A stretch of 64,000 bases of DNA from Arcobacter_B sp049472135 (GTDB lineage: Bacteria; Campylobacterota; Campylobacteria; Campylobacterales; Arcobacteraceae). Below are positions 27,613 to 35,494 of the stretch, piece by piece. The translations under genes and the position numbers were made by a program. The notes under the pieces were generated by a model. The model had not been told where the DNA came from and made no database searches. It saw only the letters and a list, made by a program, of their open reading frames with translations. How positions within the stretch are numbered: position 1 is the stretch's first letter; every line of letters starts with the position of its first letter. The stretch is from contig NZ_JBMOVV010000009.1 of assembly GCF_049472135.1 (NCBI RefSeq), positions 1 to 64,000 on the forward strand, read 5' to 3'.

Positions 27613-28596
27613 ATGTCAACTTTGACAATTGGCAATCACACTTTAAATCACTTTGATCTTAAAGCTAAAGAACAAATGGATAGCTATTTAGAACTATTAA
27701 AAGTAGATTTAAGTGATTATACTTTTGCTGGCAATTACATCTGGCTTTCAACAGCTACAGGTTTTTACACTATTATAAATGACACATTTTGTCTTTTTAT
27801 TCTAAACTCAGGAGAGCTATCTATGCTTCTACCTCCCCTTGGAACAAAAGAGAAAACTTATGATGCGATGCTTACTTGTTTTGATATTATGAATACACAC
27901 AACAGCTCAAAACACTACTCTAAAATCGAGTATGTACATGAAAATCTTCTTGAAGGTTTTGTTGATTATTTAGAAGAAGGTACATTGATTTTTGATATGT
28001 TAAAAGACTTTGTAATAGAAAAGAAGCTTATTGATTATATCTACAAAGCGCAGAATCTTATTGATTTAAAAGGTGATTCATATAAGTCAAAAAGAAACGA
28101 GATAAACAAATTTAAAAAAGTTTATGAAAACTATAGATTAGAAGTTCTTGATATAAACAAACACAAAGATGGAATCATCTCACTTTTCAACAAATGGGTT
28201 AAAGATAGAACTATTTATATGCCAAAAGAAGAAGTTGAGATATTTTTAGATGGAATATACTTTGAAAGATTTGCAGTAAAAAGATTGTTAAATGATTATG
28301 ACAAGCTTGATGTAGTTGGAATGGTTTTATATATAGATGATGAAATCAAAGGTTTTACTGTTGGTGAGAAAATCAATGCTACAACATCAAGTATTATCAT
28401 AGAAAAAACAGATTTTGAGATATTAGGTTGTGCTCAATTTATCTTCAAAGAGTTTACAGAGTACCTAAGAGAACTTTATGGAAGTGAGTATATCAATGTT
28501 GGAGATGATATGGGATTTGAAAATCTTAAAAAAGTTAAGATGTCATACAGACCATACATGCTGATTCCAAAATATACTATTTATCAAAAGATATGA
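27613..28596 (+). CDS. DUF2156 / phosphatidylglycerol lysyltransferase C-terminal domain protein
   Basis: 327-residue soluble protein of the DUF2156 family, a double-GNAT fold shared with the catalytic part of MprF/LPG synthases. Supporting segments are DLSDYTFAGNYIWLS near the N-terminus, the middle KRNEINKFKKVYENYRLEVL (the RNxxxK-F pattern), and the C-terminal YINVGDDMGFENLKKVKMSYRP. There are no TM segments, unlike MprF. It may transfer an aminoacyl group from tRNA to a small acceptor; the acceptor is unknown. It overlaps the GNAT gene by 4 bases. Confidence 0.8.
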   Translation: MSTLTIGNHTLNHFDLKAKEQMDSYLELLKVDLSDYTFAGNYIWLSTATGFYTIINDTFCLFILNSGELSMLLPPLGTKEKTYDAMLTCFDIMNTHNSSKHYSKIEYVHENLLEGFVDYLEEGTLIFDMLKDFVIEKKLIDYIYKAQNLIDLKGDSYKSKRNEINKFKKVYENYRLEVLDINKHKDGIISLFNKWVKDRTIYMPKEEVEIFLDGIYFERFAVKRLLNDYDKLDVVGMVLYIDDEIKGFTVGEKINATTSSIIIEKTDFEILGCAQFIFKEFTEYLRELYGSEYINVGDDMGFENLKKVKMSYRPYMLIPKYTIYQKI

Positions 28597-29030
28597 TAAG
28601 AAAAGCTTTAATCGATGATGTAAAAAACTTACATCATCTAGAAAGCTCTATTTTTTCAAAAGATGAGTTTGGAATCTCACTTAGCAGTTTTTATTACCAT
28701 GTAAAAAGAAACCCTATTTTTGTATATGAAGAAGATTCTAAAATAGGTGCTTATATATTATGGCTAAAAAGAAAAAACTACTACAGGCTCTACTCTATTT
28801 GTGTAGATAAAAGCTTTCAAGGTAAAGGAATAAGTAAAAAGTTATTGTTATTTTCTTTTGAACAGTTGGATAATTCAAGTTACCAATTAGAAGTAAAAGT
28901 AAACAATAGTATTGCTATTTCTTTATATGAAAAGTATGGTTTTAGGATAAAAAAAACTATCAAAGATTACTATCCTAATAATATTGATGCTTTTTTAATG
29001 ATTAGAGAAAAAGATGTTAACACATTATAA
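28593..29030 (+). CDS. GNAT family N-acetyltransferase
   Basis: 145-residue acetyltransferase. The acetyl-CoA-binding motif is SICVDKSFQGKGISKKLLL (Q/RxxGxG/A). The C-terminal NSIAISLYEKYGFRIKKTI is the conserved ALxLYExxGF element. RimI-like or small-molecule N-acetylation are both possible. ATGA overlap with the preceding gene and 17-base overlap with the following gene put it in a three-gene operon. Confidence 0.88.
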   Translation: MIRKALIDDVKNLHHLESSIFSKDEFGISLSSFYYHVKRNPIFVYEEDSKIGAYILWLKRKNYYRLYSICVDKSFQGKGISKKLLLFSFEQLDNSSYQLEVKVNNSIAISLYEKYGFRIKKTIKDYYPNNIDAFLMIREKDVNTL

Positions 29031-29664
29031 AAAACTATTTTTTGAAGTAAAGAAATCAAATTTCTTATACCTTCAATCAATGACACTTTTTTTAGTTACT
29101 TATATAGACTGGGTTTTGATACCATATATTACTAAACTTGAGGGAACTTATCTTCCTATATTTATGATAAGTTTCTTCATGCTTTTAGGAGCACTTGATG
29201 GTATCGTTCAACCCTTATTTAAAAATATAAAGATTTATAATATATATCTATTTACAATACTACTTGATATTATTCAAATAAGTACTTATTTGGTTGTCTC
29301 TTACGATATTATTATCTTTACATATATAATTTTATCTATCTTTACTATTCAAGCTGTTACTTTTGAAATTGCAAGGGTTCATACAGTTGATTTTATGCAA
29401 GATGAAGAAATAGAATTAAAAGACTATTTAATGCTTAGATCTTTTATGATTTCAATAGCAGTTGTATTAGGAAGTTTAAGTGCAATGTTATTTGATTTTT
29501 TAAAAATAAGACTTGAAGATATACTAATTTTTTGTTCAATATTAGGTGTATTAGCTATCATAATTCAATATAAACTTTATATGAAGTTTAAGAAAAAAGT
29601 CTTTAAAAATAGCGGTATTGAGATACAAAAAGAGAAAACAAATCTTTTTGAAAAATTTAGATAA
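29014..29664 (+). CDS. Six-TM membrane protein of unknown function
   Basis: 216 residues, almost entirely hydrophobic, with about six TM segments (roughly 20-37, 47-65, 72-95, 98-115, 140-162 and 170-190) and a basic C-terminal tail. Its size and spacing resemble half of an MFS-type transporter, but I see no diagnostic motif. Operon context with an aminoacyl-transferase-like and a GNAT gene suggests export of, or resistance to, a small modified compound; this is only an inference. Confidence 0.6.
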   Translation: MLTHYKKLFFEVKKSNFLYLQSMTLFLVTYIDWVLIPYITKLEGTYLPIFMISFFMLLGALDGIVQPLFKNIKIYNIYLFTILLDIIQISTYLVVSYDIIIFTYIILSIFTIQAVTFEIARVHTVDFMQDEEIELKDYLMLRSFMISIAVVLGSLSAMLFDFLKIRLEDILIFCSILGVLAIIIQYKLYMKFKKKVFKNSGIEIQKEKTNLFEKFR

Positions 29665-29748
29665 GTAAAATATTGTAAATAAGTTTTAACAATAAACTAG
29701 ATAATATTAGTAAGATACATAAATAATTTTTATATTAGGTTTTTTACT

Positions 29749-31545
29749 ATGAGACTAAATAATGCTTTTTTCAATATTTTCAAAAATAGTTTTTTAAGAA
29801 ACATCTTTATTTTTACTTGTTTATTATTGCTTTTAATTCCTACATTACTTTTTAACTTTATGAATGAGAATTTTCAAAAAGAAATGTATTATAACATTGA
29901 AGATGACGCAAAAAGAGTTGCAAAACATATTGAAACAGAACATTTCAAAGTACATGAAAAAATATTTTTAGAAAACATTGGCAATGTTGTAAAAGACTTC
30001 AACATATATAAACTTAGATATTTTGATAAAAATGGCTATATTACAGCCTCAACTGATAAAAAAGAGATTAATACAAAATCAATGAGTAAACCCTTTTATG
30101 AGATAGTTACAAAAGGGATTATCTACCATAAAGTTGTTCAAAAAGGAATGCAAGCAGAAGATGGGAAAATTATTCCACAAGATGTTGTTGAAATCTACAT
30201 TCCTCTTATGAAAAACAATGAATTCAAGGGAGCTTTTGAACTTTACTACAACATAACTCAAAAACTAAAAAGATTCAAAGAGATTCAACTAACAATGCTT
30301 GCTATTCAAATAGTAGTACTTGCTATTATCTTTATACTTTTAATTATTATTATGTATAAAGCAAGTGTAAATGAACTTGAAAGAGATGAAAAAGAAAAAG
30401 AACTTTTAAAACAAAAAGAGCTTGCAAATAAAGCTAGTCAATCAAAATCAGACTTTTTAGCAAATATGTCCCATGAGCTTAGAACACCACTAAATGCAAT
30501 CATTGGTTTTAATAAGATTCTTCTTGATGATGAAAAAGACGAAGAAAAAAAGAAAAAACTATCTATTATAAATAGTAGTTCAAAAACTCTACTTCAACTA
30601 ATACATGATGTTTTAGATATTAGTAAAATAGAGACAGGAAAAATAGAGCTTAATAAAATAGAATTTAATTTTATTGAAGAAGTAAAAAGTATATGTGAAG
30701 GATTTACATATCAACTAAATCAGAAAAGTATATTTTTTGAGTTAAATATTGATGAGAATATTCCAAAAACAATTGTGGCAGATAGTCTTAGAATCAAACA
30801 GATATTTCTAAACCTTATGAGTAATGCAATAAAATTTACACCTAAAAATAAATGTATAAAAGTAAATGTTGATTATGATTCAATCAAATCAATAATTACA
30901 ATAAATGTTTTAGATGAGGGAATAGGTATAGAAAAAAACAAACTTGATTTAATCTTTGAAAAATTTACACAAGAAGATAGTAGCACTACAAGACTATATG
31001 GTGGAACAGGTCTTGGATTACCTATTAGTAGGTCTCTTGCAAACATCATGAATGGTGATATTTTAGTAAAAAGTATCAAAAATCAAGGTAGTACTTTTAG
31101 TTTCTATTTTCCTATTGATTTAAGTGAAAAAAGTGAATCAATTGAAGTTTTAGATGATAAAACAGATAAAAATATAAATAAAGAGATTAAAATCTTACTT
31201 GCAGAAGATAATGAACTAAATCAAATGCTATTTGTAGAGATTCTAAAAGATTCAAATGCCCAAATTACTATTGCAAACAATGGAATAGAAGCATTAGAGT
31301 ATTATAAAAGTAAAGATTTTGACATCATATTCATGGATGATAAAATGCCTGAAATGGATGGAAGAACAACTATTGAAAATATAAATAAACTAAATGAAAA
31401 ACACCCTCCTATCATAGCTTTTACAGCAAATGCTTTAAGCTCTGATAAGGAAGAGTTTTTCAGTCTTGGAGTTGTTGACTTTTTAAGTAAACCAGTAGAA
31501 ACAGATGTTCTAAAAGAGTTAATTATCAAACATACTCAAAATTAA
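29749..31545 (+). CDS. Hybrid sensor histidine kinase/response regulator
   Basis: 598-residue membrane sensor. TM1 is about 17-37, a periplasmic region of about 145 residues follows, and TM2 is about 181-203. Next are a short coiled stretch, HisKA with H242 (NMSHELRTP), HATPase with NAIKFTP, DEGIGI (389-394) and GGTGLG (418-423), and a C-terminal receiver (AEDN at 485-488, phosphoacceptor D530 in FMDDKMPEMDG). No HAMP or output domain is seen, so phosphate probably passes to another protein. Its stop overlaps the convergent mgtE stop by 4 bases. Confidence 0.92.
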   Translation: MRLNNAFFNIFKNSFLRNIFIFTCLLLLLIPTLLFNFMNENFQKEMYYNIEDDAKRVAKHIETEHFKVHEKIFLENIGNVVKDFNIYKLRYFDKNGYITASTDKKEINTKSMSKPFYEIVTKGIIYHKVVQKGMQAEDGKIIPQDVVEIYIPLMKNNEFKGAFELYYNITQKLKRFKEIQLTMLAIQIVVLAIIFILLIIIMYKASVNELERDEKEKELLKQKELANKASQSKSDFLANMSHELRTPLNAIIGFNKILLDDEKDEEKKKKLSIINSSSKTLLQLIHDVLDISKIETGKIELNKIEFNFIEEVKSICEGFTYQLNQKSIFFELNIDENIPKTIVADSLRIKQIFLNLMSNAIKFTPKNKCIKVNVDYDSIKSIITINVLDEGIGIEKNKLDLIFEKFTQEDSSTTRLYGGTGLGLPISRSLANIMNGDILVKSIKNQGSTFSFYFPIDLSEKSESIEVLDDKTDKNINKEIKILLAEDNELNQMLFVEILKDSNAQITIANNGIEALEYYKSKDFDIIFMDDKMPEMDGRTTIENINKLNEKHPPIIAFTANALSSDKEEFFSLGVVDFLSKPVETDVLKELIIKHTQN

Positions 31546-32909
31546 AGTAAAATAATTGTAGCAAGTCCTAAAAAGCTAAAGAAACCTACCACATCAGTAA
31601 CTGTAGTTAAGATTACAGTACTTCCAATAGCTGGGTCAATTTTTAGCTTTTCTAAAGTAAGAGGAATTACTGCACCAAAGAAACCTGCACTTAAAAGATT
31701 TATTACCATAGACATTGCAATTACTAAACCTAATAATGGAATATTAAACCAAAAATATGCGATTAAACCAATAACAAAAGCAAAAATAAATCCATTTACT
31801 AAAGATATGACCACTTCTTTATAAACAGTCTTTTTTGCATCCTCATTGCTAATATCACCCATAGCCATTTGTCTTACTGTTACTGTTAAAGTTTGTGTTC
31901 CAGCATTTCCACCCATAGATGCTACTATTGGCATCAATACAGCAAGAGCAACTAAAGATTGAATAGTTGTATCAAATAAGCCAATTACAATGGAAGCAGC
32001 GATTGCTGTAAGAAGATTTATTCCAAGCCAAAAAGCACGGCTTTTCCCAATTTCTAAAATACTCTCTTCTTGCTCTGCACTTTCATTAACACCTGCCATG
32101 TTATAGATTTGTTCAGTAGCACTTTCTTGGATAATATCATAAATATCATCAGAAGTGATTCTTCCTATAAGTCTATTTCTTTCATCTACAACAGGAAGAG
32201 TTGTTAAGTTGTAGTTTGTAACTATCTCAACTGCCTCTTTTATATCATGTTTATGTTCAATACTATAAAGCTTTAGTTTCTCTTCATTTATATCTGAAAA
32301 CTTTAAATCATGGTCAAAAATAATCAACTCTTCTAAACCAATAGAACCTTTATATTTTCCTTTGCTATCTACTAAATGACAATGCCAAATATTATCAAGT
32401 TCACCTGTTTCTTTTAGCTCTTTTAATCTTTTTATTGCAATTCCTATTTCTTCATCAATATTTGCACTAAAAAGCTCCATTTGCATATAAGATCCAGACT
32501 CATTCTCTTCATAAGAGATAAGTTGTTCAATATTATCTTTGTCATCTTCATCAAGATTTTCTAAAATAGTTTGAGCAACCTCTTCGTTTTCTTCACTTAA
32601 ATTTTGAATAAAAGTTGCAGCATCATCAGTATCCATATTTGAAGTTATTGTTGTTAACTTCTTTACACTTACATACTCACTTATTTCTTCTTGAATATAT
32701 ACAGGCATTTCTGCTAAAACTTCTGCAAAAAGAGTACTTGGAATTTTTTTTACAACTAAGACATAAGTATCAAAATCAAGATTTCTTAACTTCTGTAATT
32801 GCTCTGACATATCATAAGGATGAACACTTATTTCTTCTTCTTTAAACTCTTGCACTTCTTTTAGAATAGCTTCTTTTAACTGTTCAATTTGTACTTTTTT
32901 ATCTTCCAT
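31542..32909 (-). CDS. mgtE: Magnesium transporter MgtE
   Basis: 455-residue Mg channel. It has an N-terminal helical MgtE_N domain (residues about 25-130) and a CBS pair (about 130-255, with LTTLPVVDERNRLIGRIT). The C-terminal five-helix pore domain contains PIVASMGGNAGTQTLT, the family signature, and ends near the C-terminus with TVILTTVTDVVGFFSFLG. Cytosolic domains act as Mg sensors in characterised homologues. No Mg riboswitch is visible in the 94 bases upstream. Confidence 0.96.
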   Translation of the reverse strand: MEDKKVQIEQLKEAILKEVQEFKEEEISVHPYDMSEQLQKLRNLDFDTYVLVVKKIPSTLFAEVLAEMPVYIQEEISEYVSVKKLTTITSNMDTDDAATFIQNLSEENEEVAQTILENLDEDDKDNIEQLISYEENESGSYMQMELFSANIDEEIGIAIKRLKELKETGELDNIWHCHLVDSKGKYKGSIGLEELIIFDHDLKFSDINEEKLKLYSIEHKHDIKEAVEIVTNYNLTTLPVVDERNRLIGRITSDDIYDIIQESATEQIYNMAGVNESAEQEESILEIGKSRAFWLGINLLTAIAASIVIGLFDTTIQSLVALAVLMPIVASMGGNAGTQTLTVTVRQMAMGDISNEDAKKTVYKEVVISLVNGFIFAFVIGLIAYFWFNIPLLGLVIAMSMVINLLSAGFFGAVIPLTLEKLKIDPAIGSTVILTTVTDVVGFFSFLGLATIILL

Positions 32910-33027
32910 TTATTTTCTTTTATTAAATTATTTACTTAACACTAATTAATTTATCATATTATTTATAATTTAGCGTTTAATTTAAATTTATTTGTGATAA
33001 TATTTGATTAAACATAAAAGGCACTAC

Positions 33028-33531
33028 ATGGAGATTTTATATATTATCTTGTTTCTAATTTTAGTATTAGGAATAGTTTATTATAAAAAAACAACTAAAG
33101 AAAATACGCAAAACTCTTTAAAAAAACTAAGTAAATACTTCAAAGGTTCTAATTTTTCAAATATAGAAACACTTGAGTCTTTAAAAGAGTCTTTACAAAT
33201 AAAAGAATCAAAAAACTATACAAAAGCTATAGAGATTATTGTTGATGATGCAAAGCATAAATTTGATATTTTATCAGAATACAGAGTAAAGCATAAACAA
33301 GGTTTTAATAAATTTACTCTTATAAAAGTTGTTTCAAACTGTGTGATTGATTATTCATTAAAAAAAGATTTTGATTTGAATAAATCTATATGTTTATTAC
33401 TTATAACTTTAGAGTCGCAAAAACTTAAAGATACTACACAAGAACAAAGAGATGATGAAGAGATTTTAGAGGATTTTTCTTCTTTAATTGAAGGTTTCAT
33501 CACTAGATACAAACAAAGAAAAAACAGCTAA
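33028..33531 (+). CDS. Hypothetical protein with N-terminal membrane anchor
   Basis: 167 residues starting at the ATG 33028, which has AAAGG 7 bases upstream; a TTG at 33004 is less likely. One TM helix at residues 3-19 (LYIILFLILVLGIVYY) is followed by a charged cytoplasmic domain. Two helical parts can be seen: SLKESLQIKESKNYTKAIEI, and a second with ITLESQKLKDTTQEQRDDEE. I do not recognise the family. Confidence 0.6.
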   Translation: MEILYIILFLILVLGIVYYKKTTKENTQNSLKKLSKYFKGSNFSNIETLESLKESLQIKESKNYTKAIEIIVDDAKHKFDILSEYRVKHKQGFNKFTLIKVVSNCVIDYSLKKDFDLNKSICLLLITLESQKLKDTTQEQRDDEEILEDFSSLIEGFITRYKQRKNS

Positions 33532-33611
33532 AGATAAATTTTTTATTATAAGATTATTTTAAGAATAAAAATCCTTTTTTTCGATTATAATTCCGAAAAA
33601 AAAGGATTGAT

Positions 33612-34010
33612 TTGAAGAATTTTTTTGTAGAAAAAAATATGCCTCCACTAATAAAGTTTATTATAGCTTTAACATTATTTGTACTTGTAAAAGATTTTAA
33701 CACTATTAACTCATTTAGTAAACTAGCTGTTGCTTTGTTAGAGTTTATTATTATTTTAGAATTAGTTAGAATGCTTATTGAATTTTTACTAAGTGATGAA
33801 AATAGAATTAGAATGAGACTTATGATAGATTCTACAATTGTATTTTTTATAAGAGATATTATGCTTATTGTAAACGATAAGTTTGATGCAACAAAAGTTT
33901 TTTCTATTTTAGGAATAATAGCTATTTTATTTGCTTTTAGAATCTTTACAGTTAAATATAGCCCTTCATTTTTCGAAAAAGAGTATACAAAAAAAGAAAC
34001 AGATGAATAA
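33612..34010 (+). CDS. PsiE-family (phosphate-starvation-inducible) membrane protein
   Basis: 132 residues with four TM segments and the PsiE-like elements VALLEFIIILELVRMLIEFL and IDSTIVFFIRDIML. The start is TTG at 33612 with AAAGGA about 6 bases before it. An ATG at 33639 would cut the N-terminal segment. PsiE proteins have no firmly known activity. No pho-type box was seen in the short upstream gap. Confidence 0.72.
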   Translation: MKNFFVEKNMPPLIKFIIALTLFVLVKDFNTINSFSKLAVALLEFIIILELVRMLIEFLLSDENRIRMRLMIDSTIVFFIRDIMLIVNDKFDATKVFSILGIIAILFAFRIFTVKYSPSFFEKEYTKKETDE

Positions 34011-34019
34011 TATTCATCT
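34001..34019. terminator. Short convergent hairpin
   Basis: AGATGAAT and ATTCATCT pair as 8 bases around a 3-base loop that includes the PsiE-like gene's stop, followed by A/T-rich DNA before rimK. It is a weak candidate. Confidence 0.4.
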
Positions 34020-34033
34020 ATTTCTTAATAAAC

Positions 34034-34960
34034 TTAAACACCGATTTTATCTCTTTTGATTCTTCTTTTCTTATTAGGCTCAACAGGTGTTACATTTTTT
34101 TCAATATAGTCCATAATCTTACCAGCTATATCAATTTGTGTTGATTTTTCAATTCCTTCAAGCCCTGGAGAAGAGTTAACTTCCATAACTAAAGGACCTC
34201 TACTTGATGGAATCATATCAACTCCACAAACTCCAAGTCCCATAGCTTTTGCAGCAGCTAAGGCAGTTGATTTTTCTTTTCTTGTAAGTTTATGAGCAAC
34301 TGCTGTTCCACCTTGGTGTAGGTTTGACCTAAAGTCACCTTCTGCACCTTGTCTTCTCATGGCTCCAACAACTTCACCACCTACAACAAAAGCTCTGATA
34401 TCAGCACCACCTGCTTCTTCTATAAACTCTTGAACAAGTAAGTTTACATCCATGCCATAAAAAGCATCAAGTACAGATTTAGCTGCTTTTTCACTATCAA
34501 CTAAAACAACTCCAACACCTTGTGTTCCTTCTAAAATCTTAAGAACTAAAGGTGCTCCACCACTTAGAGCTATTACGTCTTTTGAGCTTGACATATTTGA
34601 TGCAAAAACTGTTTTTGGCATATCAACGTCATTTTTAGATAAAACTTGTAGACTTCTTAACTTATCTCTACTTCTTGCGATTGCTAAATTTCCTGATGTA
34701 CTAAATACATCCATCATTTCAAAGTGTCTAACCATTGCTGTTCCATAGAAAGTTCTACTTGCACCTATTCTTGGAATAATTGCATCAGGAGTTGGTAAAA
34801 CTTTTCCTAAATAGTTAATAACTAATTCACCTTTCATAATCTCAATCGTACATTTTAAATAGTCAATTACTTTTATTTCCCAACCTCTTTGCTCACCAGC
34901 TTCAACCAATCTTTTTGTAGAATAAAGGTTTTTATTTCTCGATAATACATAAACTCTCAT
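34034..34960 (-). CDS. rimK: RimK family ATP-grasp glutamate ligase
   Basis: Adds glutamate residues to the C-terminus of ribosomal protein S6, or makes poly-glutamate, using ATP. 308 residues. ATP-grasp features are LVLKILEGTQGVGVVLVDS, LLVQEFIEEAGGADIRAFVV, the basic RRQGAEGDFRSNLHQGG segment and the metal-binding VMEVNSSPGLEGIEK. Its ATG overlaps the upstream gene's stop (TAATG), so it is coupled to the retropepsin-like partner. Confidence 0.94.
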   Translation of the reverse strand: MRVYVLSRNKNLYSTKRLVEAGEQRGWEIKVIDYLKCTIEIMKGELVINYLGKVLPTPDAIIPRIGASRTFYGTAMVRHFEMMDVFSTSGNLAIARSRDKLRSLQVLSKNDVDMPKTVFASNMSSSKDVIALSGGAPLVLKILEGTQGVGVVLVDSEKAAKSVLDAFYGMDVNLLVQEFIEEAGGADIRAFVVGGEVVGAMRRQGAEGDFRSNLHQGGTAVAHKLTRKEKSTALAAAKAMGLGVCGVDMIPSSRGPLVMEVNSSPGLEGIEKSTQIDIAGKIMDYIEKNVTPVEPNKKRRIKRDKIGV

Positions 34961-35385
34961 TACTTCTCCTGTTTTGATAAATAATCTTGTGAAACATCTA
35001 CAAGAAATCTATTTTTTAAAAATAATCGACCTAATAACATAGGAAACTTCATATCAGCTCTATTTGTCAAAGAAATAACAGTACTATACTCTTTTCCAAA
35101 GAAAGCAACTTTTACTTTTATAGATGGTCTTTCTTGAACAACACCATTTGAACTTTTTACCTTTTTTAGTTTATATAAAGGCATTTTCATAGTTTTACCA
35201 TGATAAGCGGGATGTACCTCATCTAGTAATTTAAAATGAACAAAGTTTTCGTCATCAATAAAGATATCATCACAATGTAAAGCATTTGAATCAGCTCCAG
35301 TATCAACCTTCGCATCCAAATCATATAAATCCAAATCCAAAATAGAGATAATCTCTCTTCTACCAATAATAGTTTTATCTTTCAT
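34960..35385 (-). CDS. RimB-like retropepsin-like 'ATP-dependent zinc protease' family protein
   Basis: 141-residue protein of the family annotated as putative ATP-dependent zinc protease (DUF785), with an aspartic-protease-like fold. The signature KVDTGADSNALH has D28-T-G-A31, and a second block MLLGRLFLKNRFLVDVS lies near the end. Relatives next to rimK (RimB) are reported to modulate RimK action on S6. The overlapping stop/start with rimK supports that role here. Confidence 0.86.
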   Translation of the reverse strand: MKDKTIIGRREIISILDLDLYDLDAKVDTGADSNALHCDDIFIDDENFVHFKLLDEVHPAYHGKTMKMPLYKLKKVKSSNGVVQERPSIKVKVAFFGKEYSTVISLTNRADMKFPMLLGRLFLKNRFLVDVSQDYLSKQEK

Positions 35386-35481
35386 TTTATTAACCTCACA
35401 AAATAATATTATATAAATGATTAAATAATAGAATACTATTGCCCTTTAAATTCTATAAAGTAGTACACAGTTCATATAAAC

Positions 35482-35487
35482 TATAAT
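35482..35487 (+). promoter_or_regulatory. -10 element immediately before the DNA polymerase gene
   Basis: TATAAT ends only 7 bases before the ATG at 35495. No Shine-Dalgarno sequence is present, so transcription from this element would give a leaderless or nearly leaderless mRNA. No good -35 is visible. Confidence 0.45.
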
Positions 35488-35494
35488 TACTTTA

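Noticed and set aside
32910..33027. Mg-sensing riboswitch upstream of mgtE
   Set aside because: The gap is short and A/T-rich, with no extended conserved helices of the M-box type.
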